From positions 1 through 5,903 of the forward strand of contig DOVG01000189.1 in the NCBI GenBank assembly GCA_003520205.1: 5,903 nucleotides of DNA, written 5' to 3'. A program made the translations under genes and the position numbers. The notes beneath the pieces are model-generated. The model saw nothing but the letters and a program-made list of their open reading frames with translations. It was not told the DNA's origin and made no database searches. Every line of letters starts with the position of its first letter. The stretch's first letter is position 1. This DNA is from Lachnospiraceae bacterium. Lineage in GTDB: Bacteria; Bacillota; Clostridia; Lachnospirales; Lachnospiraceae. This document shows positions 1 through 4,695 of this stretch, piece after piece.

Positions 1-12
1 CCTGCAAGCAGG
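1..12. repeat. Short hairpin at the left window edge
   Basis: The first 12 bases form CCTG-CAAG-CAGG, or a 5-bp stem with a two-base loop. The stem may continue to the left, outside the window. The next T-rich stretch (TTTGACTTTTG) starts eight bases later and is broken by G, A and C. It could be the remains of a terminator for an upstream gene, but this is weak because the upstream sequence is not visible. Confidence 0.25.
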
Positions 13-27
13 AACGCAGTTTGACTT

Positions 28-56
28 TTGACACTTATGTCATGATATATCATTAT
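28..56 (+). promoter_or_regulatory. Candidate distal sigma-A promoter for nrdR
   Basis: A perfect -35 box TTGACA (28-33) is followed after exactly 17 bases by CATTAT (51-56), which matches four of six bases of the -10 consensus. Transcription would start near 63 and give a leader of about 130 bases before nrdR. The spacer and -10 overlap a 12-bp palindrome, ATGATATATCAT (42-53). A second palindrome, ATTATTAATAAT (52-63), shares its last two bases. AT-rich DNA produces such matches by chance, so this is a candidate only. Confidence 0.4.
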
Positions 57-107
57 TAATAATATTGCAAATGATGATGTGTATGGCAAAAAATATGATA
101 AAAAAAT

Positions 108-155
108 CAACAATATATAGGGGTTTGGGTTGAATCTTTACGCAAATTATGGTAA
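108..155 (+). promoter_or_regulatory. Candidate pair of NrdR boxes upstream of nrdR
   Basis: The known NrdR box is roughly acaCWATATATWGtgt and normally occurs as two copies about three helical turns apart. Bases 111-120 (CAATATATAG) match the 10-base core exactly, although the outer triplets fit poorly (about 12 of 16 overall). A weaker copy lies at 140-155 with core CAAATTATGG (about 10 of 16). The two centres are 32 bp apart, as expected for cooperative binding on one face of DNA. The second copy sits between the -35 and -10 of the proximal candidate promoter. The inferred role is autoregulation. The AT-rich background lowers confidence. Confidence 0.35.
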
Positions 156-158
156 AGT
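130..158 (+). promoter_or_regulatory. Candidate proximal promoter for nrdR
   Basis: TTGAAT (130-135) and TAAAGT (153-158) are separated by 17 bases, each matching four of six consensus positions. This would place the transcript start near 165, about 28 bases before the nrdR start codon, leaving room for the ribosome site at 181-185. The weaker NrdR-like box lies in the spacer. It is an alternative to, or works together with, the candidate promoter at 28-56. Confidence 0.35.
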
Positions 159-192
159 AAGTTGTCGATAATAATACTAAGGAGGATTCTCC

Positions 193-642
193 ATGAAGTG
201 TCCATATTGTGGTGATGATAATACAAGAGTTATTGATTCCAGACCGGCAGATGATAATTCTGCTATAAGACGCAGACGTCAGTGCGATGTATGTGGCAAG
301 CGTTTTACTACATATGAGAAGGTTGAAGCTATACCTCTTATGATAATAAAGAAGGATAAGTCCAGAGAACCTTATGACAGAGAGAAGCTGATGCAGGGAA
401 TCATCAGAAGCTGTCATAAAAGACCTGTATCTATGGAGAGGATAGAGTCCTGTGTAAACGAGATAGAGTCTGAGATATATAACATGGAGACAAGAGAGGT
501 CGACAGTTCTGTTATAGGAAGTATCGTAATGGATAAGATCAAGGATCTTGATGGTGTAGCTTATGTAAGATTTGCTTCCGTATATAGGGAGTTTAAAGAT
601 GTAAATACATTTATGGATGAGATATCCAAGATATTAAACTGA
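193..642 (+). CDS. nrdR: Transcriptional repressor NrdR
   Basis: NrdR is a zinc- and nucleotide-binding repressor of ribonucleotide reductase operons that senses ATP/dATP to match deoxynucleotide supply to demand. The 149-residue product has the family's usual length and two-part layout. An N-terminal zinc ribbon has Cys3, Cys6, Cys31 and Cys34 (CPYC and CDVC) around a basic run RRRRQC and the RFTTYE motif. An ATP-cone domain runs from about residue 49 to 139, with the typical KKDKSREPYDREKL segment that contacts nucleotide. The ATG has a strong AAGGAGG ribosome site at 179-185, eight bases upstream. The gene appears monocistronic, since a strong terminator follows five bases after the stop codon. 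No ribonucleotide reductase gene is in the window, so its targets lie elsewhere. NrdR-like boxes in its own leader suggest possible autoregulation, which is inference. Family assignment is very secure. Confidence 0.97.
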   Translation: MKCPYCGDDNTRVIDSRPADDNSAIRRRRQCDVCGKRFTTYEKVEAIPLMIIKKDKSREPYDREKLMQGIIRSCHKRPVSMERIESCVNEIESEIYNMETREVDSSVIGSIVMDKIKDLDGVAYVRFASVYREFKDVNTFMDEISKILN

Positions 643-646
643 GATT

Positions 647-675
647 AAGACCTGCCTGTTGCAGGTCTTTCTTTT
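647..675 (+). terminator. Intrinsic terminator of nrdR
   Basis: A perfect 9-bp stem (AAGACCTGC / GCAGGTCTT) with a five-base loop CTGTT is followed by a T-rich tail (TTTCTTTT, counting the last stem bases). It starts five bases after the nrdR stop codon. On the plus strand it fits a rho-independent terminator well. The following gene then needs its own promoter or read-through. Confidence 0.9.
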
Positions 676-712
676 GAAGTGAAGAAGCTTATGTCATATA
701 TAAGGATTGGGT

Positions 713-1327
713 ATGGATAGAAGGATTATATTAGAAACCGGAACATCGGAAATAGAAATAAAAAAATCCCGTTTTCTTGGGGCTGCTCACTACGTTGATA
801 GCGAAGAACAGGCTGCTACAATCGTAAACAGTATACGTAAGCAGCATTATTCTGCGAGACATGTATGTTATGCATACAGCATAGGTGATAAGAATCCGAG
901 ACTCAAGTTTTCTGATGATGGTGAGCCGGGTGGTACAGCAGGAAAACCGATACTTGATGTGATTACGAACTCGTCTGTAGAAAATATACTTATAACAGTT
1001 GTACGTTATTTCGGTGGGACTCTTCTGGGGACAGGAGGTCTTGTAAGAGCTTATACAGAAGCTGCGTCCGAAGCGGTAAAGGCTGCTAAGACTAAGGTGG
1101 TTGCATTATGTGCTATATATGAAATAAGCCTTCCATATTCGGATTATGATAAAGTGAGATTTCTGCTGGAAACTAAAGAGAATGTCCTGATGGATGTAGA
1201 GTATACGGAAAATGTAATTATTAAGCTTACAATTCCTGACATATATGCTGAAGAAGCTGTGAAAGAAATAACTGAAAAAACAGCAGGACGTTCGGACATT
1301 CGACTGTTAGATAAAAGAGTGGTCTAA
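713..1327 (+). CDS. yigZ: YigZ/IMPACT family protein (UPF0029)
   Basis: This 204-residue protein belongs to the YigZ family, related to eukaryotic IMPACT. The N-terminal UPF0029 domain (about residues 15-125) carries the hallmark motifs RHVCYAY (49-55), SDDGEPGGTAGKPI (67-80) and RYFGGTLLGTGGLVRAY (98-114). The C-terminal part (about 136-191) matches the position of the ferredoxin-like DUF1949 domain. The family's biochemical role in bacteria is unsettled: links to translation or ribosome-associated functions are proposed, but no enzyme activity is established. I chose the ATG at 713 because AAGGA (702-706) lies six bases before it. A TTG at 707 in the same frame would add two residues but sits one base from that site. 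The gene follows the nrdR terminator and ends two bases from the stop of a convergent gene. The family is certain; the function is not. Confidence 0.93.
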   Translation: MDRRIILETGTSEIEIKKSRFLGAAHYVDSEEQAATIVNSIRKQHYSARHVCYAYSIGDKNPRLKFSDDGEPGGTAGKPILDVITNSSVENILITVVRYFGGTLLGTGGLVRAYTEAASEAVKAAKTKVVALCAIYEISLPYSDYDKVRFLLETKENVLMDVEYTENVIIKLTIPDIYAEEAVKEITEKTAGRSDIRLLDKRVV

Positions 1328-1329
1328 GA

Positions 1330-1611
1330 TTATTCCCAGATATGATCTTCTTCGATAACCTGAAAATCAAGATAATCAAAGTCTATTGATTCCATAAAGT
1401 TACTTTTATCGAATCTGGTTCTGGCATGGTTTATAAATTCCTTTTTATTTGAATCAAGCCATATTGGTACTGCCAGATCGAATTCATCAGCTAACATTTC
1501 GAGTGCTTTATATACTTTATGAGTACGTGTCATATCGTGCCCTTCAAGGCATATTACGCTATCTTTGATAAGATGATTTTCTTTGATTATTTTTCCCCAG
1601 ATTCTAAACAT
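1330..1611 (-). CDS. Conserved small protein of unknown function
   Basis: The product is a 93-residue, acidic, soluble protein with no signal peptide, membrane segment or cysteine cluster (one Cys at 21). It opens with MFRIWGKI and has a helical middle (about 31-45, KVYKALEMLADEF). A conserved-looking segment PIWLDSNKKEF (49-59) is followed by HARTRF (62-67), and the acidic C-terminus reads DFDYLDFQVIEED. I associate this pattern with small hypothetical proteins of Lachnospiraceae, but know of no assigned function. The ATG at 1609-1611 is supported by AGGTG (complement of 1617-1621) five bases upstream. The gene is convergent with the YigZ gene and divergent from htrA, with which it shares a 199-base upstream region. 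No terminator is visible beyond its stop, which runs straight into the opposing coding region. A real gene is likely from the ribosome site and composition; its role is unknown. Confidence 0.8.
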   Translation of the reverse strand: MFRIWGKIIKENHLIKDSVICLEGHDMTRTHKVYKALEMLADEFDLAVPIWLDSNKKEFINHARTRFDKSNFMESIDFDYLDFQVIEEDHIWE

Positions 1612-1694
1612 ATGCTCACCTGCTAATCCTTATATTTACTTAGATATCGAGACACTTTGGTGCGTCAGAATTGCATCAAAACTATTAACGATTT

Positions 1695-1767
1695 TTGTTA
1701 CAAAATGTTAAAAAATGCAAAATAAGTATAACACAGAAGTGACACATTTTGGAATTATATTAATATA
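1695..1767 (+). promoter_or_regulatory. Candidate htrA promoter region
   Basis: Two weak sigma-A-like pairs precede htrA. One is TTGTTA (1695-1700) with CAAAAT (1718-1723) at 17 bases. The other is GTGACA (1739-1744) with TAATAT (1761-1766) at 16 bases. The second -10 lies inside a 12-bp palindrome, TATATTAATATA (1756-1767), which could be an operator or a chance AT-rich match. I see no recognisable CtsR or CIRCE heat-shock element. The opposite strand must also carry a promoter for the divergent small gene, but I found no convincing one. Confidence 0.28.
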
Positions 1768-1810
1768 CATAAAACAAAAGACTAGGTTAAGACGAGAGGA
1801 AGTGTTTTAA

Positions 1811-3232
1811 ATGTCAGATTTAGACAACAGAATTAATGGATTAAATGAACAAGGTAATGCAGGTGATAGTAGCTATAATGGTGGTTATTCAGGTGTACAT
1901 GGAATGGACTATAAGCAGGTCAGTCCCGTATATCAGGCATCAGGCTATAGTTATAATTCGCCATATACACATAGTGAAAAGTCAGACTCTCCTGGAAAAG
2001 ATGTAAGACAAAAAGTTGATAATAAACCTAAAAAAGCAGAAACTAAAAGCACAGGATTTGGTGTAAAGGTTGCCAGAACAGCAGTTATCGCTGCTGTATT
2101 CGGACTTGTGGCCGGAGGAGTATTTCAGGGAATAGATATCGGTACAGACAAGCTTCGTGAATATGCTTCAAAGGACAGTGCTTCTGAAACAGTAAGTACC
2201 GGTGATTCGGATACATCGAGTGGTGTAAAGACACAGCCTGTAGTAAATTCAGCAGGTGGAAAAACTCTTTCCTATGATGTAGCAGAGATAGTAAAGTCTG
2301 CTCAGCCTTCCATAGTTTCTATTACAACAGCGGCTACTGAATCAGTTCAGTATTTCTTCCAAAGCTATGACAGAGCTGTTACGGGAGCCGGATCAGGTAT
2401 AATCATAGGTCAGGATGATAATACTCTTTTTATAGCAACTAACTGTCATGTTATAGCCGGAGCGGAAGAAATTAATGTCGGATTTAATGATGGTGAGATG
2501 GTTACTGCTTCGGTAAAGGGATATGATGAAGATGCAGATATAGCTGTTGTAGCCGTTAATAAGAGTGATATGAAGGATTCTACAAAGGATGCGATATCAG
2601 TAGCTACAGTAGGTGACTCGGATTCGCTTCAGGTTGGAGAACCGGCTATAGCAATAGGTAATGCTCTTGGATATGGTCAGTCAGTTACAGTTGGATATAT
2701 AAGTGCTCTTGATAGAAGTATTGAAGATTCAGATGGTACATTTATCCAGACAGATGCCGCAATAAATCCAGGTAACAGTGGTGGTGCCCTGATTAATTCA
2801 AGCGGTCAGCTGATAGGTATTAATTCTGTTAAGTATGTAGATAGTACAGTCGAAGGTATGGGATTCTCTATTCCTATAAACAATGCAATGATTATAATCA
2901 ATGATATTATTGCAGGAACTCAGAAGGGAAATGCATACATAGGAATTAGCGGCGAAGGAATAAGCAAAGAGTATTCACAGATATATGGATTCCCTGAAGG
3001 TATATATATTAAAGAGGTGGAACCTGGTTCACCTGCTGATAAAAGTGGGCTTCATTATGGTGATATAATAGTTGAATTTAATGGCGATGAAGTATATACT
3101 GTTGAAGATATCCAGAAAAAGTTAAGGAAATGTGAGGCCGGAGACAAAGTAGAACTTGTGGTATACAGAGCAGATACCATGGGTAATTATGATAAAGCCA
3201 CTGTCGAGGTCACACTTGCACAGGAACAATAA
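1811..3232 (+). CDS. htrA: Membrane-anchored HtrA/DegP-type serine protease with PDZ domain
   Basis: HtrA proteases degrade or refold damaged exported proteins outside the cytoplasmic membrane. The 473-residue product has a cytoplasmic tail of about 85 residues rich in Tyr, Ser, Gly and Asn, then a lysine-rich stretch. A single membrane segment follows (about 88-108, TAVIAAVFGLVAGGVF), then an extracytoplasmic Ser/Thr/Asp-rich linker (118-150). The trypsin-like domain (about 155-370) shows the full triad: His213 in ATNCHVIAGA, Asp243 in DADIAVVAV and Ser323 in NPGNSGGAL. One PDZ domain follows (about 376-470), with EPGSPADKSGL and GDIIVEFNG. The ATG has a purine-rich site AGAGGAAG (1795-1802). 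Cys212, beside the catalytic His, stands where Asn or Tyr is common in homologues. The stop overlaps the tgt start by one base, so the two genes should be co-transcribed. The family call is very secure; substrates and the stress trigger are not visible. Confidence 0.95.
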   Translation: MSDLDNRINGLNEQGNAGDSSYNGGYSGVHGMDYKQVSPVYQASGYSYNSPYTHSEKSDSPGKDVRQKVDNKPKKAETKSTGFGVKVARTAVIAAVFGLVAGGVFQGIDIGTDKLREYASKDSASETVSTGDSDTSSGVKTQPVVNSAGGKTLSYDVAEIVKSAQPSIVSITTAATESVQYFFQSYDRAVTGAGSGIIIGQDDNTLFIATNCHVIAGAEEINVGFNDGEMVTASVKGYDEDADIAVVAVNKSDMKDSTKDAISVATVGDSDSLQVGEPAIAIGNALGYGQSVTVGYISALDRSIEDSDGTFIQTDAAINPGNSGGALINSSGQLIGINSVKYVDSTVEGMGFSIPINNAMIIINDIIAGTQKGNAYIGISGEGISKEYSQIYGFPEGIYIKEVEPGSPADKSGLHYGDIIVEFNGDEVYTVEDIQKKLRKCEAGDKVELVVYRADTMGNYDKATVEVTLAQEQ

Positions 3233-4365
3233 TGTATAAACTTATCACAAGAGATGGTCTTGCAAAAAGAGCTGATTTTGAAACCGTGCATGGAACTATA
3301 AAAACACCAGTTTTTATGAATGTAGCTACTGCGGCAGCTATCAAAGGTGCTCTTTCTGCAGCGGACTTAGAACAATTAAAAACAGAGGTCATGCTGTGCA
3401 ATACATATCATATGCACGTAAGACCCGGCGAAGATATAGTATATAAAATGGGCGGGCTCCATAGGTTTACAACCTGGAGCCGGCCTATTCTTACTGATTC
3501 GGGAGGCTTTCAGGTTTTCTCTCTTGCTAAGCTCAGAAATATCCGTGAAGAAGGAGTAACCTTCAGTTCTCACATAGATGGAAGAAAGATATTTATGGGA
3601 CCTGAAGAAAGCATGAATATTCAGTCTGCCTTGGCGTCTACTATTGCTATGGCATTTGATGAATGTCCTCCGGCAAAAGCTGAAAGAGAATATGTAGTAA
3701 GGTCGGTTGAAAGAACAGAAAGATGGTTGGAGAGATGCGTCAAAAGAATGAATGAGCTGAATTCTCTTGATACCACTATTAATAAACATCAGATGCTATT
3801 TGGAATCAATCAGGGTGCGGTGTATGATGATATTCGTATCGAGAATGCCAAAAGAATTTCTGAACTGGATCTTCCGGGATATTCTATAGGCGGTCTGGCT
3901 GTTGGTGAGTCTCATGAGGAAATGTACCATGTGCTTGATGTAACTGTTCCTTATCTGCCAATGGAAAAACCGACATATCTGATGGGAGTCGGTACGCCGG
4001 AGAATATACTTGAAGCAGTAGATAGAGGAGTAGACTTCTTCGATTGTGTATATCCGACAAGAAATGGAAGACATGGTCAGGTTTATACGAATCAGGGTAA
4101 ACTGAATCTCAAGAATAAGAAATATGAGCTGGATGAAAGCCCGATAGATCCAACCTGTGACTGTCCTGTATGCAAGAGATATTCAAGAAGCTATATACGA
4201 CATCTTTTAAAGAGAGATGAGATGCTTGGACTAAGACTTGCTGTAATGCATAACCTGTATTTCTATAACAACATGATGGAAGAAATCAGGACGGCTATAG
4301 AAAAGCATGAATGGAAAGCGTATAAGAAGAAAAAGCTTGATAGTATGAAAACATCTCAGGAATAA
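3232..4365 (+). CDS. tgt: tRNA-guanine transglycosylase (queuine tRNA-ribosyltransferase)
   Basis: Bacterial Tgt replaces guanine at wobble position 34 of GUN-anticodon tRNAs (Asp, Asn, His, Tyr) with the queuosine precursor preQ1, in the cytoplasm. At 377 residues it has the normal length. Visible landmarks are Asp89 in DSGGFQVFS, Asp143 in AFDECPP, the substrate-pocket loop GGLAVGE (220-226) and the catalytic Asp271 in FFDCVYPTRNGRHG. The zinc site is Cys309, Cys311, Cys314 and His340 (CDCPVC and VMHNLYFYN). All spacings match the well-studied Zymomonas enzyme with a constant offset of nine. The start ATG shares its A with the htrA stop (TAATG), and AGGA at 3222-3225 lies inside htrA, indicating translational coupling. 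Other queuosine genes (queA, queG) and the yajC/secDF genes often found near tgt are absent here. No ordinary terminator follows. Instead, the hairpin array begins about 30 bases downstream. Confidence 0.97.
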   Translation: MYKLITRDGLAKRADFETVHGTIKTPVFMNVATAAAIKGALSAADLEQLKTEVMLCNTYHMHVRPGEDIVYKMGGLHRFTTWSRPILTDSGGFQVFSLAKLRNIREEGVTFSSHIDGRKIFMGPEESMNIQSALASTIAMAFDECPPAKAEREYVVRSVERTERWLERCVKRMNELNSLDTTINKHQMLFGINQGAVYDDIRIENAKRISELDLPGYSIGGLAVGESHEEMYHVLDVTVPYLPMEKPTYLMGVGTPENILEAVDRGVDFFDCVYPTRNGRHGQVYTNQGKLNLKNKKYELDESPIDPTCDCPVCKRYSRSYIRHLLKRDEMLGLRLAVMHNLYFYNNMMEEIRTAIEKHEWKAYKKKKLDSMKTSQE

Positions 4366-4395
4366 AATGTTGCATATTATAAATATTTAAAGTAT

Positions 4396-4410
4396 GATGA
4401 CATAGTCATC
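4396..4410. repeat. Hairpin module 0 (ATA loop)
   Basis: GATGAC-ATA-GTCATC is a perfect 6-bp stem with a three-base loop. It opens the array 30 bases after the tgt stop. Its last two bases also serve as the first two of module 1, so only one of the two can be fully folded at a time. Confidence 0.75.
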
Positions 4411-4427
4411 GATTACGAAGTAATCGA
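4409..4427. repeat. Hairpin module 1 (C-GAA-G loop)
   Basis: TCGATTAC-GAA-GTAATCGA is a perfect 8-bp stem with a GAA triloop. Most of it, together with the preceding AGTCA, recurs exactly at 4510-4529. Confidence 0.85.
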
Positions 4428-4429
4428 CG

Positions 4430-4440
4430 ATCCGAAGGAT
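4430..4440. repeat. Hairpin module 2 (C-GAA-G loop, short stem)
   Basis: ATCC-GAA-GGAT is a 4-bp stem with the same GAA triloop. With G4441 bulged out, the stem can extend by two more pairs (C4428-G4443 and G4429-C4442). It is the weakest of the perfect GAA-loop modules on its own, but fits the series. Confidence 0.65.
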
Positions 4441-4442
4441 GC

Positions 4443-4459
4443 GTTCTGCGAAGCAGAAC
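4443..4459. repeat. Hairpin module 3 (contains GCGAAGC)
   Basis: GTTCTGC-GAA-GCAGAAC is a perfect 7-bp stem. Its tip is GCGAAGC, a heptamer known from oligonucleotide studies to form an exceptionally stable DNA mini-hairpin through a sheared G-A pair in the loop. Confidence 0.85.
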
Positions 4460-4481
4460 CAAGACTTGCGAGCAAGGCTTG
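4460..4481. repeat. Hairpin module 4 (alternating CAAG/CTTG)
   Basis: The left arm CAAGACTTGC pairs with the right arm GCAAGGCTTG around a GA (or CGAG) turn, with one A-G mismatch in the middle. The words CAAG and CTTG alternate, so smaller hairpins can form inside it. It abuts module 3 on the left and module 5 on the right with no spacer. Its tip CGAG differs from CGAAG by one base. Confidence 0.75.
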
Positions 4482-4502
4482 CATATCTCCGAAGGAGATA
4501 TG
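4482..4502. repeat. Hairpin module 5 (C-GAA-G loop)
   Basis: The core ATATCTCC-GAA-GGAGATAT (4483-4501) gains one more C-G pair outside for a perfect 9-bp stem with the shared GAA triloop. Its right arm contains GGAGATATG, which resembles a ribosome site followed by a start-like word. No credible reading frame uses it. Confidence 0.85.
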
Positions 4503-4509
4503 GCACAAA

Positions 4510-4532
4510 AGTCATCGATTACGAAGTAAATC
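4510..4532. repeat. Hairpin module 6, imperfect second copy of module 1
   Basis: The first 20 bases, AGTCATCGATTACGAAGTAA (4510-4529), repeat 4404-4423 exactly, 106 bases further on. The right arm then differs: an extra A (4530) bulges out of the stem, leaving TTAC-GAA-GTAA plus two more pairs. This looks like a duplicated module that has begun to decay, or a partial copy. Confidence 0.8.
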
Positions 4533-4553
4533 AACGGTTTCCGAATGTTTCTA

Positions 4554-4587
4554 GGATTGCGGGAGTTTCGCAGAAACGAAGCAATCC
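4554..4587. repeat. Nested hairpin with GCA loop
   Basis: Outer arms GGATTGC (4554-4560) and GCAATCC (4581-4587) pair perfectly over 7 bp. Inside, GTTTC-GCA-GAAAC (4565-4577) forms a 5-bp stem with another GNA triloop. The internal loop is purine-only (GGGA opposite GAA), which could form sheared G-A pairs. The shape resembles REP-type palindromes, though no REP transposase is in the window. Confidence 0.7.
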
Positions 4588-4590
4588 GTA

Positions 4591-4615
4591 TGTCATCAAA
4601 AAAATGTCATCAAAA
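4591..4615 (+). repeat. Tandem TGTCATCAAAA repeat
   Basis: TGTCATCAAAA occurs at 4591-4601 and again at 4605-4615, a 14-base period. Both copies carry the GTCATC word found at the start, middle and end of the array, but here without their inverted partner, so they form no hairpin. They separate the two larger nested hairpins. Confidence 0.6.
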
Positions 4616-4622
4616 TTAGGTA

Positions 4623-4651
4623 ATTGCGAAACTCGTTCCGAGTTCCACAAT
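4623..4651. repeat. Imperfect hairpin with TTC loop
   Basis: AACTCG-TTC-CGAGTT (4630-4644) is a perfect 6-bp stem. Outside it, ATTG (4623-4626) pairs with CAAT (4648-4651), and a single G-C pair sits between two mismatches. The loop reads GAA on the minus strand, which may mean the module lies in the opposite orientation to modules 1-6. Confidence 0.65.
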
Positions 4652-4669
4652 CTCGATTAAAAACAAGGA

Positions 4670-4695
4670 AGTCATCTTGCTATGGCAAGATGACT
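4670..4695 (-). terminator. Strong hairpin at the array/IS border; possible transposase terminator
   Basis: The arm AGTCATCTTGC pairs perfectly with GCAAGATGACT over 11 bp around a TATG loop. Read on the minus strand it is followed by TCCTTGTTTTTAAT, an interrupted T-rich tract, so it could end transcripts leaving the transposase gene 58 bases away. Read on the plus strand no T-run follows, so it is not a good terminator for tgt. It carries GTCATC/GATGAC words and so also belongs to the array. Confidence 0.45.

Larger units (their letters stand above)
4396..4695. repeat. Array of contiguous mini-hairpins between tgt and the IS
   Basis: This covers most of the 387-base gap between tgt and the transposase, and I see no credible gene in it. 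It is a chain of palindromes, several directly abutting or overlapping. Four of them, with perfect stems of 8, 4, 7 and 9 bp, have the same loop C-GAA-G, and a fifth, bulged copy also has it. The pentamer CGAAG occurs six times between 4416 and 4581. The word GTCATC or its complement occurs seven times: 4396, 4405, 4511, 4592, 4606, 4671 and 4689. The stems differ from one another, so this is not a tandem repeat but a set of modules sharing one loop. Bases 4366-4395 are AT-rich with a minor palindrome TAAATATTTA (4380-4389). I cannot name a known family. A mobile or ssDNA-folded intergenic repeat is the leading idea; a structured RNA in the tgt 3' region is the alternative. Confidence 0.85.

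Noticed and set aside
40..417. 125-codon minus-strand frame over the nrdR leader and 5' half
   Set aside because: It lies opposite the well-supported nrdR gene, is Ile/Ser/Thr-rich in the manner of an AT-rich antisense frame, and has no supporting motif.
674..702. Promoter TTGAAG-17-TATATA for the yigZ gene
   Set aside because: The start of transcription would fall around 709, downstream of the ribosome site at 702-706 and almost at the start codon, so it would not give a translatable leader; its -35 also overlaps the nrdR terminator tail.
691..720. Alternative upstream ATG for the YigZ gene
   Set aside because: It is in a different frame and meets a stop (TAG) after nine codons.
3376..4074. 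Two minus-strand frames opposite tgt
   Set aside because: tgt on the plus strand has all catalytic and zinc residues; the antisense frames show no family features.
4439..4660. 73-codon plus-strand reading frame across the hairpin array
   Set aside because: It starts inside a palindrome, has no ribosome site, and its sequence is simply the translation of the inverted repeats (Arg/Ser/Lys-rich, no recognisable domain).
4396..4695. CRISPR array
   Set aside because: There is no constant repeat with regular unique spacers. The modules differ in stem sequence and length, abut each other, and no cas gene is present.
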